Shown piece after piece: positions 11,689 through 24,672 of a DNA stretch of 64,000 nucleotides. The DNA is from Coffea arabica (taxonomy: Eukaryota; Streptophyta; Magnoliopsida; Gentianales; Rubiaceae). The notes beneath the pieces are model-generated. The model was not told the DNA's origin. It worked only from the letters and a program-made list of their open reading frames with translations, and ran no database searches. The stretch is taken from positions 16,183,557 to 16,247,556 of the forward strand of contig NC_092320.1 of assembly GCF_036785885.1 (NCBI RefSeq). The letters are read 5' to 3'. Position 1 is the stretch's first letter. Each line of letters starts with the position of its first letter. Made by a program: the position numbers and the translations under genes.

Positions 11689-14600
11689 CTAAATAGGAGG
11701 ATTCTTCTCATTTTCCCATTTCCTGCTCTCCACCTCTCTCGCTCTTGACCTCCACCTGAAAAAGGTGCCAAACAATTCCTCCGTCTCCTCAAGGCTTCTG
11801 CCCTTTGTCTCAGGAAGCAGCGTACAGAAAAATAGAAAGCCAGCAAATGCAATTGCCCCGTAGAAAAAGAAGGACCCCCCAATGGTAATGGCCTTGTACA
11901 AAGAAATAAAGGTCATCAAGATTATGCCGCTAGTGACCCTATTGATGGCCACGGCTATGCTGTTCCCCTGTGCCCTCAACTTCAAAGGGAAAATCTCAGA
12001 GCTATACACCCAAGCAATCGGACCCATCCCCGACGAGAAGGTCGCCACGCTTGACAACGTGCAGAAAAAGCTAATGCCTATGGCCCATGTCAGCTTCTGT
12101 CCTGGATAATGATCAATGACCGTCAATCCAATGGCCAGTCCCCAGAGCGATGCCACCAAACCAGCAGAGCTAGCGATAAGCAATACACGCCGACCGACCC
12201 TGTCCAGATAACATGTGGAAATCAAGATAAAGATGGTTTTGGTTACGCCGACGGCTATGGTGCAGAGCAACTTCCCGTTGGTGCTCGTGATGCCCGCTTT
12301 TTCAAAAATCCTAGGACTGTACATCACCACGGAATCTATCCCGCTCGCTTGCTGGAAGAAATGTACACCGATGCCTGCGATTAAAATGTGCAGAACTTTG
12401 GGTGTAGGGTGGATGAACAGCTCTTTCCACACGCCCGCACCGCCCTTCTTGCGTCTGGGCACCTCGACAACGTCCTCATTGCACTCGGCAGGGATGCCGG
12501 CGGCTTCCTTGATATCCGCCAATCTGTCGTGTGATTCTTGCAGAGACTCGGAGGTTCTGTCCAGAACTTTTCTTGCATCCGCAAGTCTGCCCTGCATCAC
12601 CAGCCAACGGGGCGATTCCGGCATGGCCAAGACCCCGAGGCCTAGAAGCACCGAGGGCAGCGCACCAACCCCCATCATGAACCGCCAGCCCAAGTTAACT
12701 GGAAGCTTGGCAAAAAAGTAGTTGGACACGTATCCCAACAAGACACCTGTTGCATTCAAGAAACACAAAAAAACAATCATTGACTACTGAAATTGAATCT
12801 TATATTCTTCTTCTTTTAACAACAACGTTACAAAGTTATGGAACAGCATCCAACGTGATAGGTGATGCAATGTTTCCACGTTGTCAAGAATTAAAGCGGG
12901 GCGACCATAGGAATTATTAATATGTTGCTTGCCGAATAAAAAAAAAAGTGATCGGTCATTGTTGCAATTGGCGTCTTTGCCTTGTTTGTTGGATGCTTCT
13001 TCATGCTTGTAGTTATCAAGTTTTGGGTTTAGTCGATTGCTATAATGACCGACTCTCAAATAACTACGTAAACCATAGTGATACCTGGCAGGGTTTGTAT
13101 TGATTCCCGATCCCACCCAATCACCGTCAACCCCACTAGCCTTGAAGGAACCAAAGGAAAAAAGAAAAAAGAAAAAGCTTGCGGTTCTTGCGAAGTAGTG
13201 TACTATTATTCATGTGTTAGGTCATCCCGTAGGATAATCATCCGTTTTACTTGCAGGTCTTCTTAGTCCATCAATCAATCTTTTCATGAGACTCTTCACA
13301 TAACTCGGGACTTTTCAGGACGGAAGCTCTGGATTCCTCCTTGCTCTTCACAACTTGAAAACAATGAGAAGATAAACAATAACGAATTCTAGTGGTTGTC
13401 AAGAGACATGAGAAGACGAGTCATCTCCTTGGTCTTTTCATTTGAAGGATAAAATATAAAATGAAGGAAAGACAATCAAGTATTTAACAAATATATTAGA
13501 TTCAATGGCGAGAGAAAGGCTATGCAGAGTTTTCTCCACTGTTCGACGCCACTCATGGCTAGTTTGGGAGTTTAGGGCATAAAAAAAAAAAGAAAAGAAA
13601 TTTTAAGTTAATGAAAGAAAAAAAAAGAAATTTTTTATGTTGTTTGAGAGCTTAAAAAGGAGAAAAAAGATTTTGGATGCATATGTCATTAAAAGTTTGT
13701 TCAATTAATCATTTTTAAGAAAAAAAATTCAGAGGCACACTTTCGCTTTTTATCCAAATCAGTCCAAAATAGACAGAAAACTTTTCTCTGCCGTAGCGTC
13801 AAAACAGATCTAACCAAATTAGCCTATTTTTTTTTTCTTTTTTAAAGATCAAGAATCTCCCAAACGTTGAAAATTTGACTTCCTGTATCACTTTTTTTTT
13901 TTCCGGCCAAATCTCTCCTATCAAACACAGTATTATGGGTGAGAAGGGTAATATGGGAATAGGAGAAAGGATTAAAGAAGAAAAAGTTCAGGTTCCTATG
14001 GGGGACAAGTGAGAAGGCTACGAGGATGCATGCGAGGATTAAGAAATCTATATGAAAAAAAAAGGCATTTAACAAAGAAAGGGGCTATAGAGTAAATTAA
14101 TGTCTCACTATGTACGTGTCACGTATTTATTTCCATGGAGTACGTATTGTAGCGCACTTTTGCACTGAGAAGTAAAGTCATCAAAAAGGGTATAACTACG
14201 GTTGAGCCAATGAGGATGACAGGGCCAACTAGTAGCTAAGTAGCCCCCATTATTAAAAAAAAAAAAAAAAAACTCATCCTCCTAGTGTTGTTAGACAAAA
14301 TTTAAAGTCAAAAATTCCACAACCTACACAAACAAGAAAAGATATGGCATTTCCTTCTTTGATAATAAGTTGATGACCCAAAATTACACATCCAACCAAT
14401 AATTCTTAGCAACAACATTGGTGGTTTCCTTCGTATCCGCATCTTGTCTTGTTATTTATTTTAGATAAATGTAGATGATCATATAACTCATCAATCTAAA
14501 AATTATTAAATTAACGAGTCAATAAATGTGTTTGGATTGTAAGTTATTTGAGATATTTTTACTGTAGCACTTTTTGTGATGTGATGTATGTGAGATAAAA

Positions 14601-16035
14601 AGATAATTGAAAAGAAAAAAAGGTGTATTAAAAATTGTAATGGTGATGTAAGCAAATATATTTAAAGAAATAACTTACAATCCAAACACACTAAATGTAA
14701 ATTAATTATTTTTTTAATAGTGTAATTGCGACGACTCGAATCCGAAACCTCTGTTGAAATCAACTATTTAGATTCCCCTTAATTTTTTTTAAGATATTCA
14801 TGTCTATTTATAAGCTATGAACATGGATGAACAAAATGGTTGGGAGATTAGACTAGCATGGTCCCTTTCCAAGGATGACATTTTGCTTCCTCTGCCCGTT
14901 ATCATAATTATAAAAAGACAAAAATGTACGTATACAAATAAATGTACTTGTAGGGGACCAACCACACGAACAATTTTTTCGGGACAAGCAACAATTTTAT
15001 TATTAATAATAGTAATATAATAATGGTGGATGAGTCAATAGAAAAAGACCACGTACCAAAGTTGATAAACACTTCGGGAAAAGAAGTGAGAAAACCTCTA
15101 GACGATGACGGAGCCACCTCGGCGGTATATACGGGTGCGATCATGAGAGCATAGCCGACTCCTATTCCGGCTACAAAACGGCCAAACATTAGGAAAGCAT
15201 AGTTGGTGGCAAATCCCATTAAAAAGGCCCCGACGAAGAAGACGACGGCGGCGATGACTATGGTGTATCGTCGGCCAACCATGTCGGACGTCTTTCCGGC
15301 AATGGCTGACCCCACAAGAGAGTATATATTGATGGTTCCCACCAAAATTTCTATTTGCACGTCGGAGACGTGAAGATCCTGCTTTATGTAAAGTGTGGCT
15401 CCACTCATCACTCCTGTGTCTGCATGTGCATGGACCACCAAAAGATTTCAGTACACACTCCACCTATTAAATTTCCTCAAGTGTATGTTCTACTTCCATC
15501 AAGAACAAAATAATTTCTTTAACGAGCCAACAAAAAAAAAAAATTAGACAAAAGTATAATAATGCTCTCTCTCTCTCTCTCTCTCTCTTTATTTATTTAT
15601 TCCTTTTTTTTTGTGGGATTGGAGGGTTTTAGGAAATTATCCATGCTACTACATCAGCAGAAGAATTTCTTCAACAAGCAAACAAAAAAAAAAAAAAAAA
15701 GAAGACAAACTCATGATAATTGTTTTTTTTTTTTTGGGGTACAGGGGCTGGAGGGATCAGGAAATGAAAAGGCAAACTTTACTGAAAAAGGATAAAATTT
15801 ATTTATTTTTTTTAAAAAAAATTTGTTGAAAGAAATGGAGAGGTAATTTAATCTAAGGAAAAGTAAACATTAGGAGCAAGCTGATCTTACCATAACCAAG
15901 CAGGATTGATGTCATGGAGGCTAAAAGAGCACAGGCCAAGGAATATTTGTTCCTTTTAGGCCTTGGAGGAGGACCAAAATCTGGAATAGACGACTCCGCC
16001 CTAGTAAGGGCTTTACTTAGCGATTGTTCCTCCAT
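11689..16035 (-). CDS. Polyol/monosaccharide transporter (PLT-type, MFS sugar porter)
   Basis: Three exons join in frame: 16035-15891, 15419-15057 and 12746-11689 (stop included), giving 521 residues, the usual length for plant polyol transporters. Introns are GT-AG (donors GTAAGA and GTACGT, acceptors TGCAG and CAACAG). Sugar-porter signatures are present in order: LLGYDTGVMSGA at the end of helix 1, DMVGRR at residues 94-99, PVYTAEVAP at about 144-152, EVFINFG at 164-170, PESPRW at 212-217, QQASGID at 301-307, then DRVGRR and PETKGRS near the C-terminus. About twelve membrane spans are expected. Known relatives are proton symporters for linear polyols, cyclitols and some hexoses, mostly at the plasma membrane; the substrate here is inferred. 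The N-terminal cytosolic stretch before helix 1 (about 30 residues) is typical. The gene looks intact. Confidence 0.93.
14528..14690. repeat. MITE in transporter intron 2
   Basis: The near-perfect inverted ends GTGTTTGGATTGTAAGTTAT and the complementary ATAACTTACAATCCAAACAC bracket about 160 bp inside the second intron of the transporter. The interior ACTGTAGCACTTTTTGTGAT word is common in plant hAT-type MITEs. A clear target duplication could not be set. Confidence 0.7.
15563..15587. repeat. (CT)n microsatellite
   Basis: About 12 uninterrupted CT units in the first intron of the transporter gene. On the coding strand this is a (GA)n tract. Confidence 0.85.
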
Positions 16036-16196
16036 GGCAAATCGAGGTTAGAAGCAGGAGGAGGAGGAGAAAGGGGAAAGAGAGAAGATCGATGTAGAGA
16101 CTAGAGAGTGATTCTTGTGTCTGAAGCTCCGGTGTTGGGACTTGTGAGGAAGAGATGATATGAAACGATTCAAGCAGTGAAGGGGGCGCAGATGGG

Positions 16197-16208
16197 CCTT
16201 TTATAGAT
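16197..16208 (-). promoter_or_regulatory. TATA box of the transporter gene
   Basis: On the minus strand the sequence reads ATCTATAAAAGG, a near-consensus plant TATA box about 160 bases upstream of the ATG at 16035. This spacing leaves a 5' UTR of roughly 130 bases. It supports 16035 as the true start. Confidence 0.7.
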
Positions 16209-17040
16209 TTCACGAGGGCCGCAAAAAGGATATACGTTCCCACAGCACAGGACACGGGGAGTTGCCGTTATGGTCTTTGCAAGTTGGTACACTTGCGGCC
16301 GGTCACTTTTTGCAACAGAGCAAAATAGAAAAGATAAAAACACTATAATTGCACATGACGCATCTAACACGAAACCATATTGATCTCCTTTTCAATAAGA
16401 GAGATACAATTTCACAAAATAAAATTAAAATAAAGGGTTTTCCGGTTTTACCTTTTTATTATGTTACAATTACTTTACCAAAGTGAAGGGAAGGCTTGTG
16501 GATTGGATTGAACCCGAATTTTCTAGAATTGCTCTACATTTAGTACAACTTTGGCTCTCCTTGGATTTGCCATTTTCTTGCTATATCGTTTTTGTTCGTG
16601 AAATTTATAATAACAAACTCTAAAAAGAACTCCAAAGACACTACTGATAACTTCGAATACAAACTTATAAAAATAATCCCATCGCCCTTTTACTTCCATC
16701 CATGATCACCACCACTCACCATAGCAACCACCCTCATCTCCTTCCTTCTTCAGTGTCACCACAACTCCTCTCCCTTTCCTTCCTTTCTCTATTCGTCTCC
16801 CTCCCTTTTCTTCCACCTTCTCCCTCCTTCCTTTCCTTCCCCTGCATCCACGAGAGGAAGGGGAGGAGCAGTAACGACAGTGATATAGCTAGAGCGGAGA
16901 GGAAGGGAGTGATGATGAGTGGTGGTGTGTGGTAATTTTTTTATTTTTTAAAATATATTCTAATAAAATTTTAATTTTTAAAAATATTCTAACAAATAAT
17001 TATAGTAAAAATTTTGCATATACAATACCATAGTATGGTT
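16209..17040. other. Transporter upstream region and pyrimidine/purine foldback repeat
   Basis: From 16620 to 17040 is a repeat with a C/T-rich left half (16690-16850) and a G/A-rich right half (16850-16930). It resembles the larger foldback at 28489-29415. The open frame over it (16702-16935) is low-complexity Leu/Ser/Pro and is not a gene. The 400 bases before it are upstream sequence of the transporter. Confidence 0.5.
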
Positions 17041-17094
17041 TTCAAAAACACCTATTTCATACAAGCGTTTAGCGTTATCCTTTATTTAGCCTTA

Positions 17095-18440
17095 GTCGCA
17101 AGCATTTGTTCTCTACTAGCATTTTTTTACTTTCTTTTGGATAAGAAGGTAAATCTATCGATTGTAGGAAAAAAAAAATCCAAAATCTAAAAGACATAAA
17201 AGTGGAAAGAAGCATCAGACCCTAGCTCCTATGCTAATATCCTTACAAGTCAATTTAAGACTTAATAAATTGTTCTTCCAGTTCTATAAAAATCTTCTAT
17301 GTCACAATAAAATTCCTAAATTGTTTCATCATCTAAATCCGTTGGATATTGTGTTTTCCTTTTGGGGCCAAATCAATAGAGTGCAATATTTTAAGTTAGT
17401 TCTCTAAAATGGCCTCATTTTGTAATTTTAAGTATCTAAAGTTCATGTTTGGATAAAACAATTATGAAAAGATTTATCCCAAATGCTAGGTCTTGATTTT
17501 TAATAACCATTGGTAAAGAAAAGAAAGGGGATTTTGAGCACCCAGTTTTTCTAAGATTCCTCGACGTTCACTAAAAGTTTAGTTTTTTTTAAAAATTTTA
17601 TTTATAACAGGGGAGAGATGAGATTTAAGAAGCAAGGAGGAAGAAGGGGAATTAATACCTAGGACCTTTGAATCCCAGAGCATTGAGAGACCTCTGAATC
17701 CCAGAGCATTGAGAGTTTAGGTTTTTAACCATGTTATTGAGCCTTAGTGGTAGGCATTTGCTTTTTATTATCAATTTCATTTTATTTATTTATTTATTTT
17801 TATAAAAAGGTAAATCTATAAGTGGTAGAAAATATCCAATATGTAAAGACATAAAAATGGAGCTTTTAAACTAATATCCTTAATTCCTTATAAGTCATTT
17901 TATGATATAACAAATAGCTTTTCCAATTGTAAAAAGATATTCTCTGTTACAATAAAATTCCAAAACTGTTTCTTGATATAAATATGTTGGATACTGATTT
18001 TTCTTTTTTCCTTTTGGGGGGCCTAATCTCTCTTTTTTTTTTTTTTTCCAAACGACAACAATAATTTTTTGTATAATCATAATGGATTTTACAATTAAGG
18101 GACAACAGCCCTACAGCCTTCCTGTGCTGCTTTGGTCAGCCACAGGGGGAAGGATTCCTTCCAACAGAGATCAAGTTTCAAATCAATAGCAAATTGTGCT
18201 AATTGATGGCTGACAGAGTTATATTCCCTTCTGATGAAAGTGAAGCAACATTCAACATAACACTCCCTTAGGCGTCCAATATGGCAATCGTCATATTGGC
18301 TTCCATTGATTCTGTCTATTGCGCCTTTGCAGTCCGACTGTGTCCTAATCCTAATCTTTTCACACCCTTCCTCTTTTCCTCTTTTGGGGGCCTAATGAGT
18401 AGAGTGCAGTATTGTCAGTCATTTCTTCAACATGCCTTAT
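17095..18440. repeat. Two diverged copies of a 300-bp unit, second split by a LINE
   Basis: The unit at 17095-17440 recurs at about 17745-18027 and continues at 18397-18440. Shared words in order include AAGGTAAATCTAT, AGACATAAAA, ACAATAAAATTCC, GTTGGATA and CCTTTTGGGG. A short direct repeat, GAATCCCAGAGCATTGAGAG, also occurs twice at 17671-17717. No coding potential in the unit. Confidence 0.65.
18028..18380 (-). mobile_element. 5'-truncated LINE, RNase H-like (RVT_3) C-terminus
   Basis: On the minus strand an open frame from about 18345 to a stop near 18090 encodes an RNase H-type C-terminal region. It includes SDCKGAIDRINGSQ, then REYNSVSHQLAQFA, the conserved end motif of reverse-transcriptase-associated RNase H, followed by a short tail. 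After the stop comes a poly(A) run (T-tract 18032-18048). The body is bracketed by a duplicated CTTTTGGGGG(G)CCTAAT (18011-18027 and 18381-18396). The duplication, poly(A) and missing 5' part are the hallmarks of a truncated LINE insertion. Confidence 0.82.
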
Positions 18441-18790
18441 CTTTTGGGCCTAATATCCTATCTTGATGCCTTCTCTCCCGTTCTCCTGTTCTAGATTAAA
18501 ATAACTACACTGAAGATTGCAGAAGCACCAAAACTCGAAATGGTATATGAGGATCTTTTTCTTTAAAGAATAAGAAAGTTCCTTGCTCACAAAATTGTAA
18601 AGCTTATTCTATGATAAATTTTCGTGAAAGATCATACATAGCATGAAGCATTTGATATTCTAGCGAAATCCGTTTCATAATATTAGACATTCATAAGTAT
18701 ATTGCCAGGAATTAGAGGTCCAAATCCTTCATCTCTTCCTATTTTTTAAGTCCCACTCTTTTCCTATTGGAATAACTAAAAATATATATA
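18441..18790. other. Intergenic, nothing recognised
   Basis: AT-rich sequence between the LINE-split unit and a foldback element. No gene signal. Confidence 0.4.
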
Positions 18791-18794
18791 TGTA

Positions 18795-19520
18795 TATATG
18801 AAAATGACACGTTTCAGCTCTCATGTTTCATAAAAATATTATTATCATCCCTCACTTTTAAAACAAAACTAATTCATCATTGACATTTATAAACAGAAGT
18901 TATTACATCCCTGAAATCAACAATCTGAATCTAACTATCCATCAGCCTGATGACAAATTTCGAGGGTAAAATTGGTGTTAGATCTTTTGGTTAACCCAAC
19001 TTGATATTCACGTGATGAGCCCAAAAAGGAAACATAAAAATTATAACATAAAAAAAGGATTAATCTTTCATACATTATCATTGTATACACTAACGAGTCT
19101 AGATACAAGTCACATTATTTCAATTTAAATTTAAACACCAAATTTTTATGTATGGTATGCATCTAAGTTCATAAAAGTATACTAACGATACACGAAAAGA
19201 TTTATTTAAAAAAAACTCTATTATTCCAAGACAAAGAATAGATTGTTTATGTTATAATTTTTAATTTTTTTCTTCTTGGTTCAATAAATGTCAGGTGAAT
19301 GTGATGAGATTGATCGAGTGATCTATCAATTTTATCTCCGAAATTTATTACTAGGTTATTAGATGATTTGATTCATATTGGAAGTTGGGTTTAGGGATGT
19401 AATAGTTTCAATTTTTGAATGTCAGGAACGAAAATTTTTGTTTTAAAAATGGAGGATGAAAATAATATTTTTATGAAATATGAAAAGTGAAACAGATCAT
19501 TTTTCTATATATACATATCT
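18795..19520. mobile_element. Foldback element with arms of about 80 bp
   Basis: The left arm (18795-18880, containing CATAAAAATATTATTATCAT) is complementary to the right arm (about 19435-19520, containing ATGAAAATAATATTTTTATG), and inner arms extend further with gaps. At 19060-19213 a smaller MITE of the family also seen at 3919 and 43497 lies inside. The ends run into TATATA microsatellite sequence, so the target duplication cannot be called. Confidence 0.6.
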
Positions 19521-19838
19521 ATCTATCTATCTGCCGACCTGCCGATGTTACACATTTCACAAATGTCACGATGCACACTTATTTCACAAAACTTTCAATT
19601 CTAGCGCAGTTAAGATAACTATCTCCAATGTTAACATATTTCACAAGTATCACGATGCACACTTATTTTCCAACTTAAGTAGGTAGGACGCCCAAATCAA
19701 GTTTTAAGCTGATTTAATTAGAAGTAACAAAAGAATGAAATAATAATAATAATAATAATAAAGGACGCATAGAAGGCATTTAATCCATTAATTAATTAAA
19801 CACATAAAAGTTGGGGAATTTCCCAAGCTGATTAGCCC

Positions 19839-20096
19839 GGACAAGGGGTAGGGACGGTCATCTTGATGACCGTTCCTGAACAGTTAATGGTCATGATTTG
19901 GTCAAAAAATTTTGTGCGATTCAAATCACAAATTATGCATCGATTTTAACATCGTGTGTGAAGTCCGCAAAATTTTGTATTAAAATTACATGTTGTACAA
20001 ATAAAATTACTCGGTATGCAACCAAATTTACGCTTTGTTAAAAATAATCAAAATCGCCGGAGGCGGTTGTACCGGCAACCGTCCTGCCCTTTGTCC
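19839..20096. mobile_element. Mutator-like MITE (258 bp) with 9-bp target duplication
   Basis: The inverted ends are GGACAAGGGGTAGGGACGGT and the complement of GGACAAAGGGCAGGACGGT. The flanks are the perfect 9-bp duplication GATTAGCCC (19830-19838 and 20097-20105). Nine-base duplications and conserved ends indicate a Mutator-like MITE. A relative with its own duplication is at 33248-33489. It has no coding sequence. Confidence 0.85.
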
Positions 20097-20105
20097 GATT
20101 AGCCC

Positions 20106-23100
20106 TGATTTTCTGGTTTTTGTAAGTTATCGTCATCACTTGTTTATCGAAAAAAAGAGAAAAATTGACGTATCATCTGCATGCACGTCACTCGCGCAAC
20201 CCCAAGTCAGAGCGAAACCAAAATAAAATAACTCAGTGGTCAGAAGTATTAGCCAATCGTGGTTAGGAAGAATACAACTTGAGCACTTCTCCCTGACGGA
20301 AAATTAGAATGGATGTGATTGTTTCTTCAATTATGTATTTTTAGGTGCTGCAAAATTAAGGGTTGAAGAACAATTTTGAGGTAATTACATCAAGTATATG
20401 TTCAGCAAAAGTTTATTGGTTTGAGAACCTCTCAATCAATCCATAAGTCCTTACCTAAAAATTACCCAAGGGACCTGCATCTACACTTTCCCCCAACAAC
20501 AATTGTGTACAAGAGGAACTCTTCAATCATGTGGAAGAAAGAATAACGCTAAAAAATTCTGGGGGCAACACATTCTAATTAAACACTTTGACTCATTTCT
20601 ACATGTTTATTTGATGATTACATTTTTTTTTGTAGTCCATAATTTTTTATTTATAATTCCTTTCGTCTTACCGTTCAGCTCAACTCTCGGCACTGGTGAT
20701 TACATTTAAGATTTATAGTTTATCTGAAGTGATTCATTCATTTGAGCGCAAATAAAAATTGGAAGCAACATTATTCATTAAGTACTGAACTTAATTATTA
20801 TTTCTACAACTCCATCATCAACATCTCCCTATGATTACGACATTTAAACGCCGATCATTATCTGGATAAGTAACCTAGAGAATCATAATTCTTTTTTTCC
20901 ACTTGTCTAATTGCGTCTCAGCAAATTATGCTCTTTTCTTCTGGCCTCAAAAAAGGAAAAAAAAAAAAAAGATCCTTATCAGCAAGACAAATTACGCTCT
21001 ATTTTTCTGGCCCTTCATGATAGATCCTAGCCATGTTGTCGCAGGCAAGTCCTGCAGAATCAATAGAAAAAAGAAATTATCCAAAAACAGGAGCTAAATT
21101 AAAAGGAATCTACACTTCTTGGAAAGTTTAGTCGTCTTCTTTGACTCGTTTGAACTCGCGATTTTGATTCGCAGATTTTCTGTATCGGCTACAAAGCACA
21201 AATCGCATACCATCTTTCTGCGAGTTCAATTGGCAATTAATAACCACCTTGATCCCGTGCTTGACTGTCTTACCCTGCACCAAGACAAGAAACATCAAGG
21301 CCAACTTGTCCAAATGATCTCCAAACATCATGTTAACCTTTCTCTAATCTACAAATTTGTGTTTAATGACGTTCTCTTTGGTTATTCTTAAACTTGCCAT
21401 TATCTGGCAAAGAGCCCGTTTGAATTGTTATTTTTTAGAGTTTTTGTAGAAAATTGTAATATAACAATTTGTTGTACGCGAGATAGATGGGTGATTAAAA
21501 AACGCTTTTCCAGACAGAAAACGTAAAAGGTTTTTTTTTTTTTTTGGAGGAAAATTGCAATCCATTAATTAACTCATGTTTGCGGGTTTTTAGTTCCTTC
21601 CTTTGGTGTGTTGTGTAAAGTGACATTAAGAATCTGGCTCGCCATTATCATAACGAGCCTCACACTTGATGGATTATTCATTATTATGGATGTCTGAATC
21701 ATCTGAACTGTCATTACCCTTAAATCAGGTGTTTCCAACGTGGTTATGTAATTTAATGCCGTCTCCAGCTGACCAGATTTTGCCAACCGTGACAGGTGTC
21801 TTCTTGTATGAGGTCGCAAGTGGTCAACAAGAAAACAAAAATGGCGAAGACGTTTTCAGATCAAAGAAAAGAGACCTCAAACAAACAACTTGCAAATTCC
21901 GCTGTCAATACCAGCATCTCACTGAACATCACAATAGGCTATGCTTAGCTTTTCGGCGTCTGCGCCTTCCGGACTGGCCCCTTGGAACTTTCAGAGCTAT
22001 GGACACGTCCCGCTCTTAAAATTTTGTTCATCCATCATTTACGACTTTGCATATATCTTCAGTTCAAGTTTAGCCTAATTTGATACGAATCTCAAGTTAA
22101 TCAGCATTTTACTCAGCACGACACTTCAAACCAACCCCCTTTAGTTGAGTTGGCAATCATATAACTAACACATTAACACGTAGCCCTAACCGCTAATCAG
22201 AATTCAAACTATTACACTTGTTGTTAAGGAAAAGTCTGAAGTAACGATCGTTATGATAACGAAACTTACTAAAGTTAATATTAATTAGTTTAATATAATA
22301 TTTAAAAAGTCGCTAAAAAACTTGATCTGTGTCACTAAATGTAATAAAAACCTACAATAGTAGGTTTCCCTAATATCGTTACCATAACTATAGACACTGT
22401 AACATTGTCCTGTTGTTAAATTTAAAGGGTATATAGTAGTGCACTTCTTCTTCTCGATATAGAGAAGCAGAGTTCGATATTGAAGATTGACAATTTTTTG
22501 TTTTCTGAATCAATTTGGTTAAATCTAAACTTTCCCTTGAAACTTAGAATATTTACCGTGGAAAACAACATGCACGGATTATGTATTGGAACTGCATAGA
22601 TTTGCCAATATTAGAAATTTTGGAGATTTATGGTGTATATTTTCATTGATTTTTTTATTTAATGTTCCAAGGAAATAATTTTCAATATTTGTATCCCTTG
22701 TTGTTCTATCGCATGATAACTATGTATTTGTTGCCATTAACGCAATTTTCTCTTAACGGATGAAATTCCATTATTTACCACCACCCCCCCCCCCCCACCA
22801 CCCACAAAAAAAAAAAAAAAAAAACACCAGAGTTCTTTGTCACTTGGATTAAAAATACATCACTTAGCTTGCACTTTTGATGCCAAAGAGGTCAAACTTG
22901 CTGTGCTCAATCAGATGTTAACCGTTTACAAGCTGTCTAGCAACAATGATGTATATAAATTTACAAACCACAGGGGATGTACAAAAGCAACTTACCTCCA
23001 AAGCTAATATAAAAATGCAAGTTTGATAATAGACCAAAGATGTACAAAGCTGTCTAGCACTTTCGAAACTTGACAAAGAGCCCCAACAATCTCAACTGTT

Positions 23101-24660
23101 GCTTTAGGAAGCATTTTATTTTATTTTGTTTTCGATAATAAAAAGTTTGGGTGGTATCACTGTCACGGATCAAGCTATGCGTTCGAAACTATTAGCCGCT
23201 TTTCGGAATAATTGTGCAAATTTTTATGAGAAAAAGTAATGTGTCCTTACCAATTGAGAAGTAAGTGTGTTGGGAATATTTTTAAGTTTTTGAAAATTCT
23301 TACAATGTTGTGAGTCAGCTCCCAAATAAATTCTCGTGATGAATGAACTTTACCATGTAAGCAGGATTACAGGAGGGATGGGACAAATTAAGGGTTCAAA
23401 AGCCTTTGCAATCACATAATGGATTGTAAAGAGCAATTTATGGTGGGAGATGAACTACCTTAAAATTAAATGGTTGGAATTGAATTTGAAGCACAAATTT
23501 TTTGAAGGGAGGGAAAAAATTTTGGTGTGTTTTTGCGCATTATTACTTTAGTGACGACATTATTTACTTTGTACCGTGAAATTATTAGTACAGAAACCAC
23601 TGATCCCAAATTTAGGCTCATCTTCATGGGTTCAACTAATCATCAGACTGACCTGAAGGGTTTCTTGACAGATTTTGGTCAGTCCATCCAAAGCGAAGAA
23701 ACAAGACTGGACTGCCCTTAGTGGATCAAACCAACAGGAGGACTTTCAAACGAAAGCCTAACTCAATCCAATAATTCATACCCAACAAACCGATTACTGC
23801 AAACTTAATCGATAAATCACTTTCAGAGGAAGTCCTTGATTAGTACGTGCAGCAGCGCCCGCGTCCATCAAAATCTTTTGAAGCCTGCTTGGGTTCCATT
23901 CGGAGCAAACAAATTCTCCCCATAAAGATTGAAAAAGCTTGATCCAACGTGAAAACGACCATTCAACTAAAGATCAACCCGGCACTTGACAAGAAAACCC
24001 TTTTCCGGAGGACAACTGCCCATTGATTAATCCAGCTTTGCAGTTTCCCGTTCAAAGATTGAAAGGGAAAAATCTGTCACTGTTTCAGGGATACAGAATT
24101 CTTTCTTTTCTTGTTATTTCTGACAAATGATTGATGGTGCAATATTTATGCTTTGTGTACTTGAAGCAAAATGAGGCAAGCAATGCCTATTAGGTTAGAC
24201 GTTACAGCAAGAATTTGTCCGAAGTAAAATCTATCTATATTTTTCTCATTCCATCTTGTCGATTTAACTCTGACGGCTCTTCATTCCAGCTTTGCACCTA
24301 TTTTTTCACTTGTCCTTTCTTTTTTCCAAGTACCTCAAGGTTGACTGAGCTTTCCTAATAATAGGCTCCTTGAACTCGAGTCATGATACTGATCGACCTT
24401 GAAGCATGCCTCGTTTAGAAGAGCATTCACCTTTCTTTGAACCAGAAAGGCTGAAGATGAATATCACACTCTAAGAATAGTGTGGCTGCTATTGTCCGGG
24501 GTGCCTTTTTGATATTGAAAAGATGACAAAGAAATCGATTCAAGTATGTTTGGATAGAGTATCATTTAAAACATTTCTTGTGATATAATGTATACATATA
24601 GGATAAAAGGTGATTAGAAATACAAAAATATGAATTGAAAAACATGTTTACGAAACAAAC
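20106..24660. other. Intergenic, 4.5 kb without a supportable gene
   Basis: Open frames of up to 117 codons occur (for example 21666-22019 and its antisense 21574-21819), but none carries a motif I recognise and they overlap on both strands. 21410-21560 is a fragment of a repeat also seen at 37173-37380. A C-tract and A-tract lie at 22783-22823. 23500-24060 is less AT-rich but shows no consistent reading frame. Confidence 0.45.
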
Positions 24661-24672
24661 GGAATATTATTT

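Noticed and set aside
12215..12721. 168-codon plus-strand open frame
   Set aside because: Antisense shadow of the transporter's third exon, whose minus-strand frame has clear family motifs.
21574..22019. Overlapping frames of 81 and 117 codons on opposite strands
   Set aside because: No motif, no splice partners and no composition change to support either.
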